From Flavobacteriales bacterium (GTDB lineage: Bacteria; Bacteroidota; Bacteroidia; Flavobacteriales_C; GCA-002722245), in NCBI GenBank assembly GCA_023251095.1, contig JAHEZL010000024.1, positions 1-64,000 of the forward strand: a stretch of DNA of 64,000 nt, read 5' to 3'. How positions within the stretch are numbered: position 1 is the stretch's first letter; every line of letters begins with the position of its first letter. Of the stretch, positions 46,849-55,150 are shown piece by piece. The notes under the pieces are model-generated. The model made no database searches. It was not told where the DNA came from and saw only the letters and a program-made list of their open reading frames with translations. The position numbers were made by a program, and so were the translations under genes.

Positions 46849-49464
46849 TTGAAAAGATCATTACTCCTCATATTTTTCAGCATTGGAATTTTAAGCTTTA
46901 GTTCAGCTCAGGAAATTTGCAACAATGGCATTGACGACGACGGTGATTTGTTGATTGACCTTAACGATTCTGTAGAATGTTTCTGCAGTATTGAAAAAAA
47001 ATATGATTTTATTTCTTCTATTATTCCCAATCCTTCTTTTGAGCAAATGGACAGTTGTCCAACGTGGGATTCACAAGTGGATCGTGCCACCGGTTGGAAG
47101 CAAGCCACCAACGCAACTTCAGATTATTTTGTAAGAGGTTGCAAATACAATCAATCTCACATATTCCGACATCCTGTGCCCGACGGTAATGCTTTTGTAG
47201 GCGGTGCTATTTCGAAAGGTTTTCAGGAATACGTAGGCTCCTGTCTTTTGTCTCCAATGCTTGCCGGCATCGAATACACCATGCAATTTAACATTGCTCT
47301 TTACGCTACCGATGGTGGTGTGGACACTTTGAGGAAAAAAACTTTTGGTCCTATCGACATGACCATTTTCGGATTTCCAACTTGTCCGCAATTTCCTGTT
47401 TACGCAGATTCGGCAAAATTAAATGACTTGTTTCTTTGTCCACAAGATCAGGGTTGGAAAGAAATAGGGAAAGTAACATACATTCCTGATAGTAACTGGT
47501 CAATAGCCACCATTGTTTTTACTCCTGTTTTTGATGTAGGCGCTATTATGCTTGGCTCGCCTTGCACCTTACCTGCCGATTATCCTGTCGCCTGGAATTC
47601 AGAAGACATTTATGCTTATGCTTTATTCGATAATTTAATTTTAAATAAATCTTCCATTTTCGTTGCTTCTCAGGTAATTGACAGCAGTGGATCCATTTGC
47701 AGAAATAATTTAAAATTAACAGCACATCCAACGCCTGCTTCAGGCCTTTATCAATGGTATAAAGAAGGAATTGCTTTACCCGGTGAAACCGATACTATTA
47801 TTGCGCTTTCATCAAAAGGTTATGGCACAGGTAAATATACCTTTGTTTTAATACTCGATTCTGTGCTTCACAATTGCTCTGTTTCTTCTTTCATTGTGGA
47901 TGCTCCTCAATATAGCACAATCACTTCTTTTTCGGTGAATGATCCCGACAATTGTAAACCACACACCGCTCTGTTTACAGGCACAGGCTCGTTAAACGCA
48001 AGTTGTCGTTGGAACTTTGGAGATGGCGACAGTTCTGCTATTTGCAACGCCAGTCATCTATTTCAAAAAGCAGGAATTTTTGATGTGAAATTATCGGTAA
48101 TTAGTCCGCAAGGATGTATCACCGACAGCAGCATCACCTCCATGGTTACAGTATATGACAATCCCGGAATCAGCTATTCTATCGACGATCGCGACGGATG
48201 TTATCCGCATACCGTAAACATTACCAACAATAGTACTTTAAGTGCTTTTTGCTCTTGGACTTTTGGAGATGGAAGCACTTCTAACAAATGTGATCCTTCG
48301 CATATTTATAGTATCCCAGGGGTTTACGACGGGAAGTTAACAGTTACGTCTGCCAACGGATGTATAAAAGATTCTACTATTTCAGCAATGGTAGAAGTTT
48401 ACGATTATCCCATGGTAAATTATTCTGTCAGCAACGCCAACAACTGTGCAAACACCCCATTAAATTTTATCAATAATTCAACTTTAGCCAACAATTGTTT
48501 TTGGAATTTTGGAGATGGCACTACGTCCAACAATTGCAATCCTTCACACACCTATGCCACACAAGGAAATTATGCCATTACACTTTCTGTTACATCTGCT
48601 AACGGCTGCGTACATGATACTACGTATTCTCAATTATTAGTTGTTAATGCTGCACCAAGCGCAGCCTTTGATACCATTCCAGCAGGTTGTTCTCCCTTAA
48701 GTGCAACTTTTCAAAACACTTCATCAGGTGCAAATACTTATCTCTGGAATTTTTCGTCGGAAAATCTGTCAACATCCACTGATGTAAATCCAAGTACACA
48801 ATTGATAAATAGCGGAAGTACGAATTCATTCAACAAAGTGGAATTGATAGCAAGTGCAAACGGATGCAGCGACACTGTTTTTCAAAACGTACTGGTTTAC
48901 AATACGCCTGTTGCAGATTTTTCTTTCTCTCCTACCAAATATTTTTTACCCTCTAATGACCCGGTGACTTTTAGCAACCAAAGCACCAATTCCATTGCTT
49001 ATGCATGGAGCTTCGGAGATGGCAATATAAACACTGAAAAAAATCCTTCTTACGTTTATTCAACTGTTGGAACTTATCCCATAATATTAATTGCCTCCAA
49101 TAGCATGAACTGCACAGATACAATGGAAAAATCCATCATTGTAAAAGAAAGCGGAAGCATTGAATTTCCTACTGCTTTTATTCCAAATAAAGAAGGATCA
49201 AACGGTGGAAAATATGATATTTCCGATATAAAAAACGATGTGTTTTTCCCTAAATACAAATCCATTTCCGAATACCATCTCATGATTTTTAACCGCTGGG
49301 GCGAATTAATTTTTGAAAGCAAGGATATCAATACCGGATGGGACGGATATTACAAAGAAACTATATGCCAGGCCGATGTTTATGTGTGGAAAGTAGAAGT
49401 TAGATTTGAAGACAAGGAAGGAGATAAATTTCAAAAATCGGGAGCGGTGACTTTATTAAGATGA
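46849..49464 (+). CDS. PKD-repeat protein with type B T9SS (CHU_C) sorting domain
   Basis: 871 residues from a TTG at 46849, chosen because it begins a standard signal peptide (KRSLLLIFFSIGILSFSSAQ). The earlier TTG at 46771 would put 26 extra polar residues in front, and no ATG is suitably placed. After the EICNNGIDDDGDLLIDLND calcium-loop-like segment comes a lectin-like domain (about 45-270). Then at least five PKD domains follow, with WNFGDGDS, WTFGDGST, WNFGDGTT and WSFGDGNI cores (about 370-790). The last 95 residues are the gliding-motility C-terminal type B domain (FPTAFIPNKEGSN ... YHLMIFNRWGELIFES ... GWDGYYK). It overlaps the next gene, a PorP/SprF-like protein, by 4 nt. Confidence 0.87.
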   Translation: MKRSLLLIFFSIGILSFSSAQEICNNGIDDDGDLLIDLNDSVECFCSIEKKYDFISSIIPNPSFEQMDSCPTWDSQVDRATGWKQATNATSDYFVRGCKYNQSHIFRHPVPDGNAFVGGAISKGFQEYVGSCLLSPMLAGIEYTMQFNIALYATDGGVDTLRKKTFGPIDMTIFGFPTCPQFPVYADSAKLNDLFLCPQDQGWKEIGKVTYIPDSNWSIATIVFTPVFDVGAIMLGSPCTLPADYPVAWNSEDIYAYALFDNLILNKSSIFVASQVIDSSGSICRNNLKLTAHPTPASGLYQWYKEGIALPGETDTIIALSSKGYGTGKYTFVLILDSVLHNCSVSSFIVDAPQYSTITSFSVNDPDNCKPHTALFTGTGSLNASCRWNFGDGDSSAICNASHLFQKAGIFDVKLSVISPQGCITDSSITSMVTVYDNPGISYSIDDRDGCYPHTVNITNNSTLSAFCSWTFGDGSTSNKCDPSHIYSIPGVYDGKLTVTSANGCIKDSTISAMVEVYDYPMVNYSVSNANNCANTPLNFINNSTLANNCFWNFGDGTTSNNCNPSHTYATQGNYAITLSVTSANGCVHDTTYSQLLVVNAAPSAAFDTIPAGCSPLSATFQNTSSGANTYLWNFSSENLSTSTDVNPSTQLINSGSTNSFNKVELIASANGCSDTVFQNVLVYNTPVADFSFSPTKYFLPSNDPVTFSNQSTNSIAYAWSFGDGNINTEKNPSYVYSTVGTYPIILIASNSMNCTDTMEKSIIVKESGSIEFPTAFIPNKEGSNGGKYDISDIKNDVFFPKYKSISEYHLMIFNRWGELIFESKDINTGWDGYYKETICQADVYVWKVEVRFEDKEGDKFQKSGAVTLLR

Positions 49465-50465
49465 TAAAAACATACACCTATATATTTGCTTTGATGTTTT
49501 TTGTTTTTACTTCTGCAAAAGCACAAGATCCTCAGTTTTCGCAATTTTATGTTTCTTCCTCCTATTTAAATCCTGCTTTTGCAGGAGAAACAAAAGGAGG
49601 AAAAATAGTGCTTCAGGACAGATTACAATGGCCCTCCATTCCCGGCGCATATAAATCATTTAACTGTGCTTACGATCAAAATCTTCGTCGCATCAACGGC
49701 GGATTAGGGTTCATTGTAACGCACTCGCAAGCTGGCCCGGGAGGATATCAGTTCACTAATTTTTCTGCCTTGTATTCGCACAGTATTCGCCTGAATGAAA
49801 GCTGGTATGCTCGGGCGGGATTTCAAATTGGGGAAAGCATAAGAGATATCAATGTTAACCAATTAACCTTTAGCTCTCAGCTTTACAACGGAGGAAATAT
49901 TCCTAATGAAGTATTGCAGAATTATGAAAAAAAATATTTTTTGGATTTGTCATCCGGTGTATTGATTTATTCCAAAAAAGCCTGGTTTGGATTTGCAGCA
50001 CATCACCTGAACAAACCCAATGAATCTTTATTAAAAGATCAAAGCCCGCTTCCAATAAAATATTCTCTGCATGGCGGTTTGAGATATACTTTAGAAAAAG
50101 TGAAAAAAGAGGAAAGAGATTTGGTTTTTGCTTTTAATTATAAAACACAAGCCTTATTTGATCAGCTGGATTTAGGAGTTTATTATGATAGAAAACCTAT
50201 TATGTTCGGATTATGGTATAGAGGAATTCCTGTTTTTAAATCTTATCAACTAGGCTATACTAACAACGATGCATTAATCATTATGCTAGGCTATTCAACC
50301 AAAGGATTTCGAGTTGGGTATAGTTATGACCTTACCATTTCTAAACTATATGGGAATACTTTAGGTGCACATGAGCTTTCACTTGTTTTTGAGTTTGTCA
50401 ACTACGCCAAAAACACAGATAGCGGTAAAAAAAGATTAAAAAACATTCCTTGTCCGAGTTTTTAA
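49461..50465 (+). CDS. PorP/SprF-family outer-membrane protein
   Basis: 334 residues. Signal peptide to about residue 21 (SAKAQ), then the family hallmark DPQFSQFYVSSSYLNPAFAG, followed by repeated amphipathic strands of a barrel (GGLGFIVTHSQAG, FQIGESI, GFRVGYSYDLTISKL). PorP/SprF proteins are outer-membrane partners of T9SS; those next to type B cargo are needed to secrete or anchor that cargo. The 4-nt overlap with the upstream CHU_C-domain gene indicates a dedicated pair. The 3' end meets the convergent reductase with only 3 nt between stops and no terminator. Confidence 0.9.
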   Translation: MIKTYTYIFALMFFVFTSAKAQDPQFSQFYVSSSYLNPAFAGETKGGKIVLQDRLQWPSIPGAYKSFNCAYDQNLRRINGGLGFIVTHSQAGPGGYQFTNFSALYSHSIRLNESWYARAGFQIGESIRDINVNQLTFSSQLYNGGNIPNEVLQNYEKKYFLDLSSGVLIYSKKAWFGFAAHHLNKPNESLLKDQSPLPIKYSLHGGLRYTLEKVKKEERDLVFAFNYKTQALFDQLDLGVYYDRKPIMFGLWYRGIPVFKSYQLGYTNNDALIIMLGYSTKGFRVGYSYDLTISKLYGNTLGAHELSLVFEFVNYAKNTDSGKKRLKNIPCPSF

Positions 50466-50468
50466 AAA

Positions 50469-51227
50469 CTATATTTTACCAAAGAATTCAATATGTACTT
50501 TTTCTTTTGGTAAGGCCAGATTCGCCAGAATTTCTTTGCAGGCTAAATTCATTTCCGACGGTCCGCAAACAAAAACTTTATAATCTTCGGGAAGAGGCGG
50601 AGCAAAAACATTTTTCAGCAAGCGCTCATTAATACGGCCTTCCCATATATTTTCATTTTTTAAAAGATTCAAAGGTTTGGTTTGTCTGCTCAACACATGT
50701 TGTACTTTCAGGCGATCGGGATGTTGTTTAGCAAAGGCCATAATTTCTTTTCCGAAAATAATATTGTCGTCGTCTCTGTTCCCGTACACCAGGTGAATTT
50801 TACTTTTAGGTTCAGTCACCAAAACCGACTGCAACATGGAATGCATAGGTGCAATACCACTTCCGGCAGCAATGAGGTAATATATTTTTTCAACTTCGGG
50901 ATTCAGTTCAATACAAAATTTTCCGCGCGGTGTGGTAACATCCAAAGCATCTCCAACCTTCAATTCATTGTTGGCATAATTGGAAGTGATGCCTTCTCCA
51001 ACGCGTTTCACCGTTAATTGCAAAGGAATATCCGCCACTGAAGAGCTACTGATAGAATAACTTCTTTTGTGTTCCTGTCCCTTCACCACATATTTTACCA
51101 CAACAAATTGTCCGGGATGAAATTTAAATTGCTCTTTTAATTCAGAAGGAAGCTCAAACTCAATAACCACGTTGTCGGGAACAGATCTATCGAGAGAAAT
51201 AATTTTTAAATTAGAAAAAGCCGCCAT
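50469..51227 (-). CDS. Ferredoxin/flavodoxin-NADP reductase-like oxidoreductase
   Basis: 252 residues. FAD-binding beta-barrel with the flavin motif RSYSISSS (about 55-62), then an NAD(P)-binding domain: YYLIAAGSGIAPMHSML, VYGNRDDDNIIF and VFVCGPSEMN. It matches the reductase half of PaaE/Hmp-type proteins but stops where those continue into a plant-type 2Fe-2S ferredoxin domain. It therefore probably acts as a free reductase passing electrons to a separate carrier. Cytoplasmic. Partner unknown; a desaturase lies in the window but 9 kb away. Confidence 0.85.
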   Translation of the reverse strand: MAAFSNLKIISLDRSVPDNVVIEFELPSELKEQFKFHPGQFVVVKYVVKGQEHKRSYSISSSSVADIPLQLTVKRVGEGITSNYANNELKVGDALDVTTPRGKFCIELNPEVEKIYYLIAAGSGIAPMHSMLQSVLVTEPKSKIHLVYGNRDDDNIIFGKEIMAFAKQHPDRLKVQHVLSRQTKPLNLLKNENIWEGRINERLLKNVFAPPLPEDYKVFVCGPSEMNLACKEILANLALPKEKVHIEFFGKI

Positions 51228-51284
51228 AGAAAGGTGTTTATTCTGTATTACGAAAAGAAACGAAAAGGTTTCAAAAGCACAATA

Positions 51285-52826
51285 TTACCCCGCCCAACTT
51301 CCCCTATCCAAACTTCTATACTGAATCGCTTCTGCTAAATGTTGCTGCTCAATATTTTCCGAAGCATCTAAATCAGCAATAGTGCGCGATACTTTTAAAA
51401 TTCTGTCGTAAGCACGGGCCGATAAATCCAGCTTTTCCATGGCTGTTTTTAAAAGCGATTTGCAGCCCGGATCCAAATGACAAAAATCTTTGATGTGTCG
51501 CGGCTGCATCTGCGCATTGCAATGCACACCTTCATCGGAAGTATAACGCTGCTGCTGAATTTCACGCGCTGAAATTACTCTGTCGCGAATTATTAAACTG
51601 GATTCGGTAGTTCGTTGCACCGTTAATTCATCAAAAGAAACCGGTGTTACTTCCACATGCAAATCGATGCGATCCATCATCGGTCCGGAAATTTTATTGA
51701 GATAGCGCTGCACATCTCCTGGATTGCAAACACATTCTTTATCGGGGTGATTGTAAAATCCGCAGGGGCAGGGATTCATAGAGGCAATCAACATAAACGA
51801 CGCAGGATATTGCACATCAAATTTTGCGCGGGCGATGCTCACCACGCGATCTTCCAACGGTTGACGCATTACTTCCAAAGCAGTTCTTTTGAACTCGGGC
51901 AATTCATCTAAAAATAAAACACCGTTGTGCGCGAGAGAAATTTCTCCGGGCTTTGGAAAAGTTCCGCCACCCACCAACGCCACATCGGAGATGGTATGAT
52001 GCGGATTTCTGAAGGGGCGCAGAGAAACCAGCCCCCTGCTGCCTTTCAGCCTTCCGGCCACCGAATGAATTTTAGTGGTTTCCAAAGCTTCGTGTAAACT
52101 GAGTGGAGGAAGGATAGTTGGCAAACGCTTGGCCAACATGGTTTTCCCCGATCCAGGCGGACCGATGAGAATCACATTGTGTCCGCCTGCAGCCGCGATT
52201 TCCAGCGATCTCTTTACATTTTCCTGCCCCTTCACTTCATTGAAATCAAATTCAACAATGCTTTGTTCCGACAAAAAATGGAGGCGCGTATCAAAAGTGA
52301 GCGGTGCTTTTCTTTCACTTTTAAGCACAAAAAAATCAATTACTTCTTTGATGTTTTTCATGGCGTAAACATTCAAGCCATCTACAATAGCCGCTTCTTC
52401 ACCATTTTCCTCCGGAAGGATAATGCCGGTATAACCCTGCTGTCGTGCTTTAATCGCAATGGGCAAAACACCCTTTATCGGCTGCAAAGTTCCATCCAGC
52501 GACAACTCCCCCAACAAAATATACTTTTGCAATTCATCCGTTTCAATCTGGCCGGAAGCCGCCAGAATGCCCAAAGCAATCGTGAGATCATAAGAAGAAC
52601 CTTCTTTCTTAATATCGGCGGGCGCCATATTCACAATGATTTTTTTTCCCGGCATGCGATAACCGTTGTGTTTGAGGGCGGATTCAATGCGCACCTGACT
52701 TTCTTTAACAGCATTATCGGGCAAGCCGACTAAAAAAAATTTCGTCCCCGGCATTACGTTTACTTCAACAGTAATAACAGTGGCGTCTATACCCGTTACG
52801 GTACATCCAAAAGTTTTGATCAACAT
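51285..52826 (-). CDS. comM: YifB/ComM-family AAA+ ATPase
   Basis: 513 residues, typical. An N-terminal Lon-like fold (GIDATVITVEVNVMPGTKFF start), then a Mg-chelatase-type AAA+ module: Walker A ILIGPPGSGKTMLAKRLP (about 213-230), Walker B VLFLDELPEF, and a Zn-like cysteine group NPCPCGFYNHPDKECVC. A C-terminal Mg_chelatase_C region (LSARAYDRILKVSRTIADLD) follows. ComM is a branch-migration helicase that helps integrate DNA during natural transformation; whether this organism is competent is unknown. Confidence 0.92.
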   Translation of the reverse strand: MLIKTFGCTVTGIDATVITVEVNVMPGTKFFLVGLPDNAVKESQVRIESALKHNGYRMPGKKIIVNMAPADIKKEGSSYDLTIALGILAASGQIETDELQKYILLGELSLDGTLQPIKGVLPIAIKARQQGYTGIILPEENGEEAAIVDGLNVYAMKNIKEVIDFFVLKSERKAPLTFDTRLHFLSEQSIVEFDFNEVKGQENVKRSLEIAAAGGHNVILIGPPGSGKTMLAKRLPTILPPLSLHEALETTKIHSVAGRLKGSRGLVSLRPFRNPHHTISDVALVGGGTFPKPGEISLAHNGVLFLDELPEFKRTALEVMRQPLEDRVVSIARAKFDVQYPASFMLIASMNPCPCGFYNHPDKECVCNPGDVQRYLNKISGPMMDRIDLHVEVTPVSFDELTVQRTTESSLIIRDRVISAREIQQQRYTSDEGVHCNAQMQPRHIKDFCHLDPGCKSLLKTAMEKLDLSARAYDRILKVSRTIADLDASENIEQQHLAEAIQYRSLDRGSWAG

Positions 52827-52967
52827 AAAATGAATTTTGTGAAACGGTTTAGGTTTCTTTGTTTAGTTGCAGTAAAAATAATCTTTTAATCGGTTTCCCT
52901 ATCTTAAGGTTTGGTATTTTTTCCTATTTTTAGCCAAATGATAATCCGCAACTAAAATTTTATTGCA

Positions 52968-53405
52968 ATGAACAAACTTCTGCTTGCCCTTTTATTATTG
53001 ACAGCTCCAATGATTTCCTTCGCTCAGGAAGGATCATTATCCTGTTATGAAAAATACGCGAAAAAATTTACCGAAAGAGGCGCCTTCATCGTTGAAGACG
53101 GATGGCACGAAGACATCATCATCACTATCCGTAAAGGAGCCACCGCTGAATGTATTCCCGGGAAAGTGAAAGTTGAAAAAGGTGTGGTTGTAGCGATGTA
53201 CAGAAGATTTTCCGACGGAACCTACGAAGAAACGCCAATGGTAAAAACATACAAACACAAAGAAGAAATGACCATTACGGCCGGCAGCGGAATTTCAAAA
53301 TCAATGCTGACCACCGAAGATGAAATCATCAATGTTGTTTTCACCAAACACATTAAACCACCTAAAAAGAAATTTGCTGCGGCCACCGATCCTGATGATT
53401 TATAA
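52968..53405 (+). CDS. Secreted protein of unknown function
   Basis: 145 residues with signal peptide MNKLLLALLLLTAPMISFAQ. Mature part of about 125 residues, Lys/Glu-rich, with one Cys pair (SLSCYEKY, ATAECIPG) that could form a disulfide, and a basic tail (PPKKKFAAATDPDDL). I recognise no domain. It is 3 nt upstream of the nitronate monooxygenase gene, so they are probably cotranscribed, but a secreted protein and a cytoplasmic flavoenzyme have no obvious shared task. Confidence 0.75.
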   Translation: MNKLLLALLLLTAPMISFAQEGSLSCYEKYAKKFTERGAFIVEDGWHEDIIITIRKGATAECIPGKVKVEKGVVVAMYRRFSDGTYEETPMVKTYKHKEEMTITAGSGISKSMLTTEDEIINVVFTKHIKPPKKKFAAATDPDDL

Positions 53406-53408
53406 ATC

Positions 53409-54356
53409 ATGACAGAAAACGCATTTGCTCAATCTTTAGGAATAAAATATCCTGTAATCATGGCGCCTATGTTTCTGGTGTCGAATGCTAAAATGATCAT
53501 TGCTGCCCTGGAAAGTGGCATTAGCGCTGCTGTTCCGGCTTTAAATTACAGAAGCGACGAGGAATTCCGCAAAGCCATTCAGGAAATAAGAAGCAAAACC
53601 AGCCAACCTTTCGGCGTTAATTTAATTGTGAATAAATCCAATTTTAAACTGGATACCCAATTGAAAACCTGCCTGGAAATGAAAGTGGCTTTTATTATTA
53701 CCTCTCTGGGCAGTCCGGAAGAAGTCATTAAAAAATGCAAACCACAAGGCATCAAAGTTTACTGCGATGTAGTGGATTTAAAATATGCACAGAAGGTAGA
53801 AGCATTGGGTGCCGACGGGCTCATTGCTGTTAACTCGAATGCAGGCGGACACTGCGGACCAATGAAACCCGAAGAACTGATTCCTCTGCTCAAAAAAAAT
53901 TGCAAAATCCCTGTGATCTCTGCGGGTGGTGTGGCAACGCATGAGGAATACAAAAAAGCTTTGGCGCTGGGTGCCGACGGACTTTCCATAGGTACTGTTT
54001 TTATTGCCAGCGATGAGAGTCCGGTGAGTGCCGATTATAAAAATGCATTGATCCAATTTGGCGCTAAAGATATTGTGCTGACAGATAAACTTTCGGGATC
54101 TCACTTAACGGTGATCAACACACCTTATGTACAAGGCCTGGGAACAAAAGTCAACTGGCTTGAAAAAATGCTCAAGAAAAATAAATGGCTCAAAAAATAT
54201 GTGAAGTTATTTGTGGCTTTGCGTGGTATGAAAGCCATTGAAAAAGCTGCGTTTGGCGCTACTTATCAAACGGTATGGTGTGCCGGCCCGAGCATTGAAC
54301 ACATTCATTCTATTCGTCCGGTAAAAGATATTGTGAAGGACCTGGTGGGAGAATAA
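53409..54356 (+). CDS. Nitronate monooxygenase-family flavoprotein
   Basis: 315 residues, usual length. FMN-dependent TIM barrel of the NMO/2-nitropropane dioxygenase family: YPVIMAPMFLVSNAKMI at the N-terminus, NSNAGGHCGP around the FMN/active-site loop, and ISAGGVATHEEYKKALALGA for phosphate binding. The family oxidises alkyl nitronates; some members are enoyl-ACP reductases (FabK), and the sequence alone does not separate these with certainty. Cytoplasmic. Confidence 0.87.
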   Translation: MTENAFAQSLGIKYPVIMAPMFLVSNAKMIIAALESGISAAVPALNYRSDEEFRKAIQEIRSKTSQPFGVNLIVNKSNFKLDTQLKTCLEMKVAFIITSLGSPEEVIKKCKPQGIKVYCDVVDLKYAQKVEALGADGLIAVNSNAGGHCGPMKPEELIPLLKKNCKIPVISAGGVATHEEYKKALALGADGLSIGTVFIASDESPVSADYKNALIQFGAKDIVLTDKLSGSHLTVINTPYVQGLGTKVNWLEKMLKKNKWLKKYVKLFVALRGMKAIEKAAFGATYQTVWCAGPSIEHIHSIRPVKDIVKDLVGE

Positions 54357-54396
54357 TTTTCGCTAAAACTATTTTGACACTATAAAACCTTTCATC

Positions 54397-55149
54397 GTGA
54401 AAACCCTGATTGTACTTGTTAGCACCTTACTTGCTTATCAATTTTCTTTCGCACAACATTCCGACAAGCCGGAAGTATTTAACGCTGCTGATTATCCTTT
54501 AGACAAATACCAGATTAAACTGGATTCGGCGATTTTCATGAACTATAAAATTGAATTCCGACAAATAAAATCCCTAACGGTAAAAAGTCTGGATAGTACT
54601 ACCGCAGCCTGTAAAGCATGGGTCATTATTCGCAACAAGGGAAAAATCACCAAACAACTTTATTTCAAAAACATTGAGGCTTTAGGCGCCTGCTCAGGCA
54701 TTTTTATTCCTGAAGTTCAACCCAAAGAAAACTATTTCATGTTTTCAAAATTCGGCGATTATGATGGCGTGCTTTATATTTTGGATGCCTCAGGAAAACT
54801 GACTGAAAAATCTGGAGGCGCTTTTTATCTGTCGCAGAATAAACGTTATTTATTTTCTCCTTATCATTCGGATCTTTCGGGATTAACGGTGTACGACCTA
54901 GAGAAAAACCGTGTTTTGTACTCTTTTGATCTAGAGCAACCTGTTGAAAGCTGGTATTTTCAGGATGAGACTTATTTTGGCGTAATCAGAACCACTGAAA
55001 AGCTGTACACAAAAATTAAAATTGCAAGTTTTGATTTAAGCAGCAATCAAATTACTTTTTCCACCGTCGACAGGAACTATCCGAAAAGTGAAAACAAACT
55101 GGAAATTCACAACGATTACAGTCAGAAGGATTGTGATTGCGGGAAATGA
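54397..55149 (+). CDS. Secreted protein of unknown function, GTG start
   Basis: 250 residues from GTG 54397. Signal peptide of about 20 residues (TLIVLVSTLLAYQFSFAQ). The rest has propeller-like beta pattern (YDGVLYILDASGKLTEKSGG, LSGLTVYDLEKNRVLYSF) without a recognised family. It ends in KDCDCGK. No sorting domain, so periplasmic is likely. It lies 40 nt after the nitronate monooxygenase gene on the same strand and convergent with the DsbD-like gene, 1 nt apart. Confidence 0.7.
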   Translation: MKTLIVLVSTLLAYQFSFAQHSDKPEVFNAADYPLDKYQIKLDSAIFMNYKIEFRQIKSLTVKSLDSTTAACKAWVIIRNKGKITKQLYFKNIEALGACSGIFIPEVQPKENYFMFSKFGDYDGVLYILDASGKLTEKSGGAFYLSQNKRYLFSPYHSDLSGLTVYDLEKNRVLYSFDLEQPVESWYFQDETYFGVIRTTEKLYTKIKIASFDLSSNQITFSTVDRNYPKSENKLEIHNDYSQKDCDCGK

Positions 55150-55150
55150 A

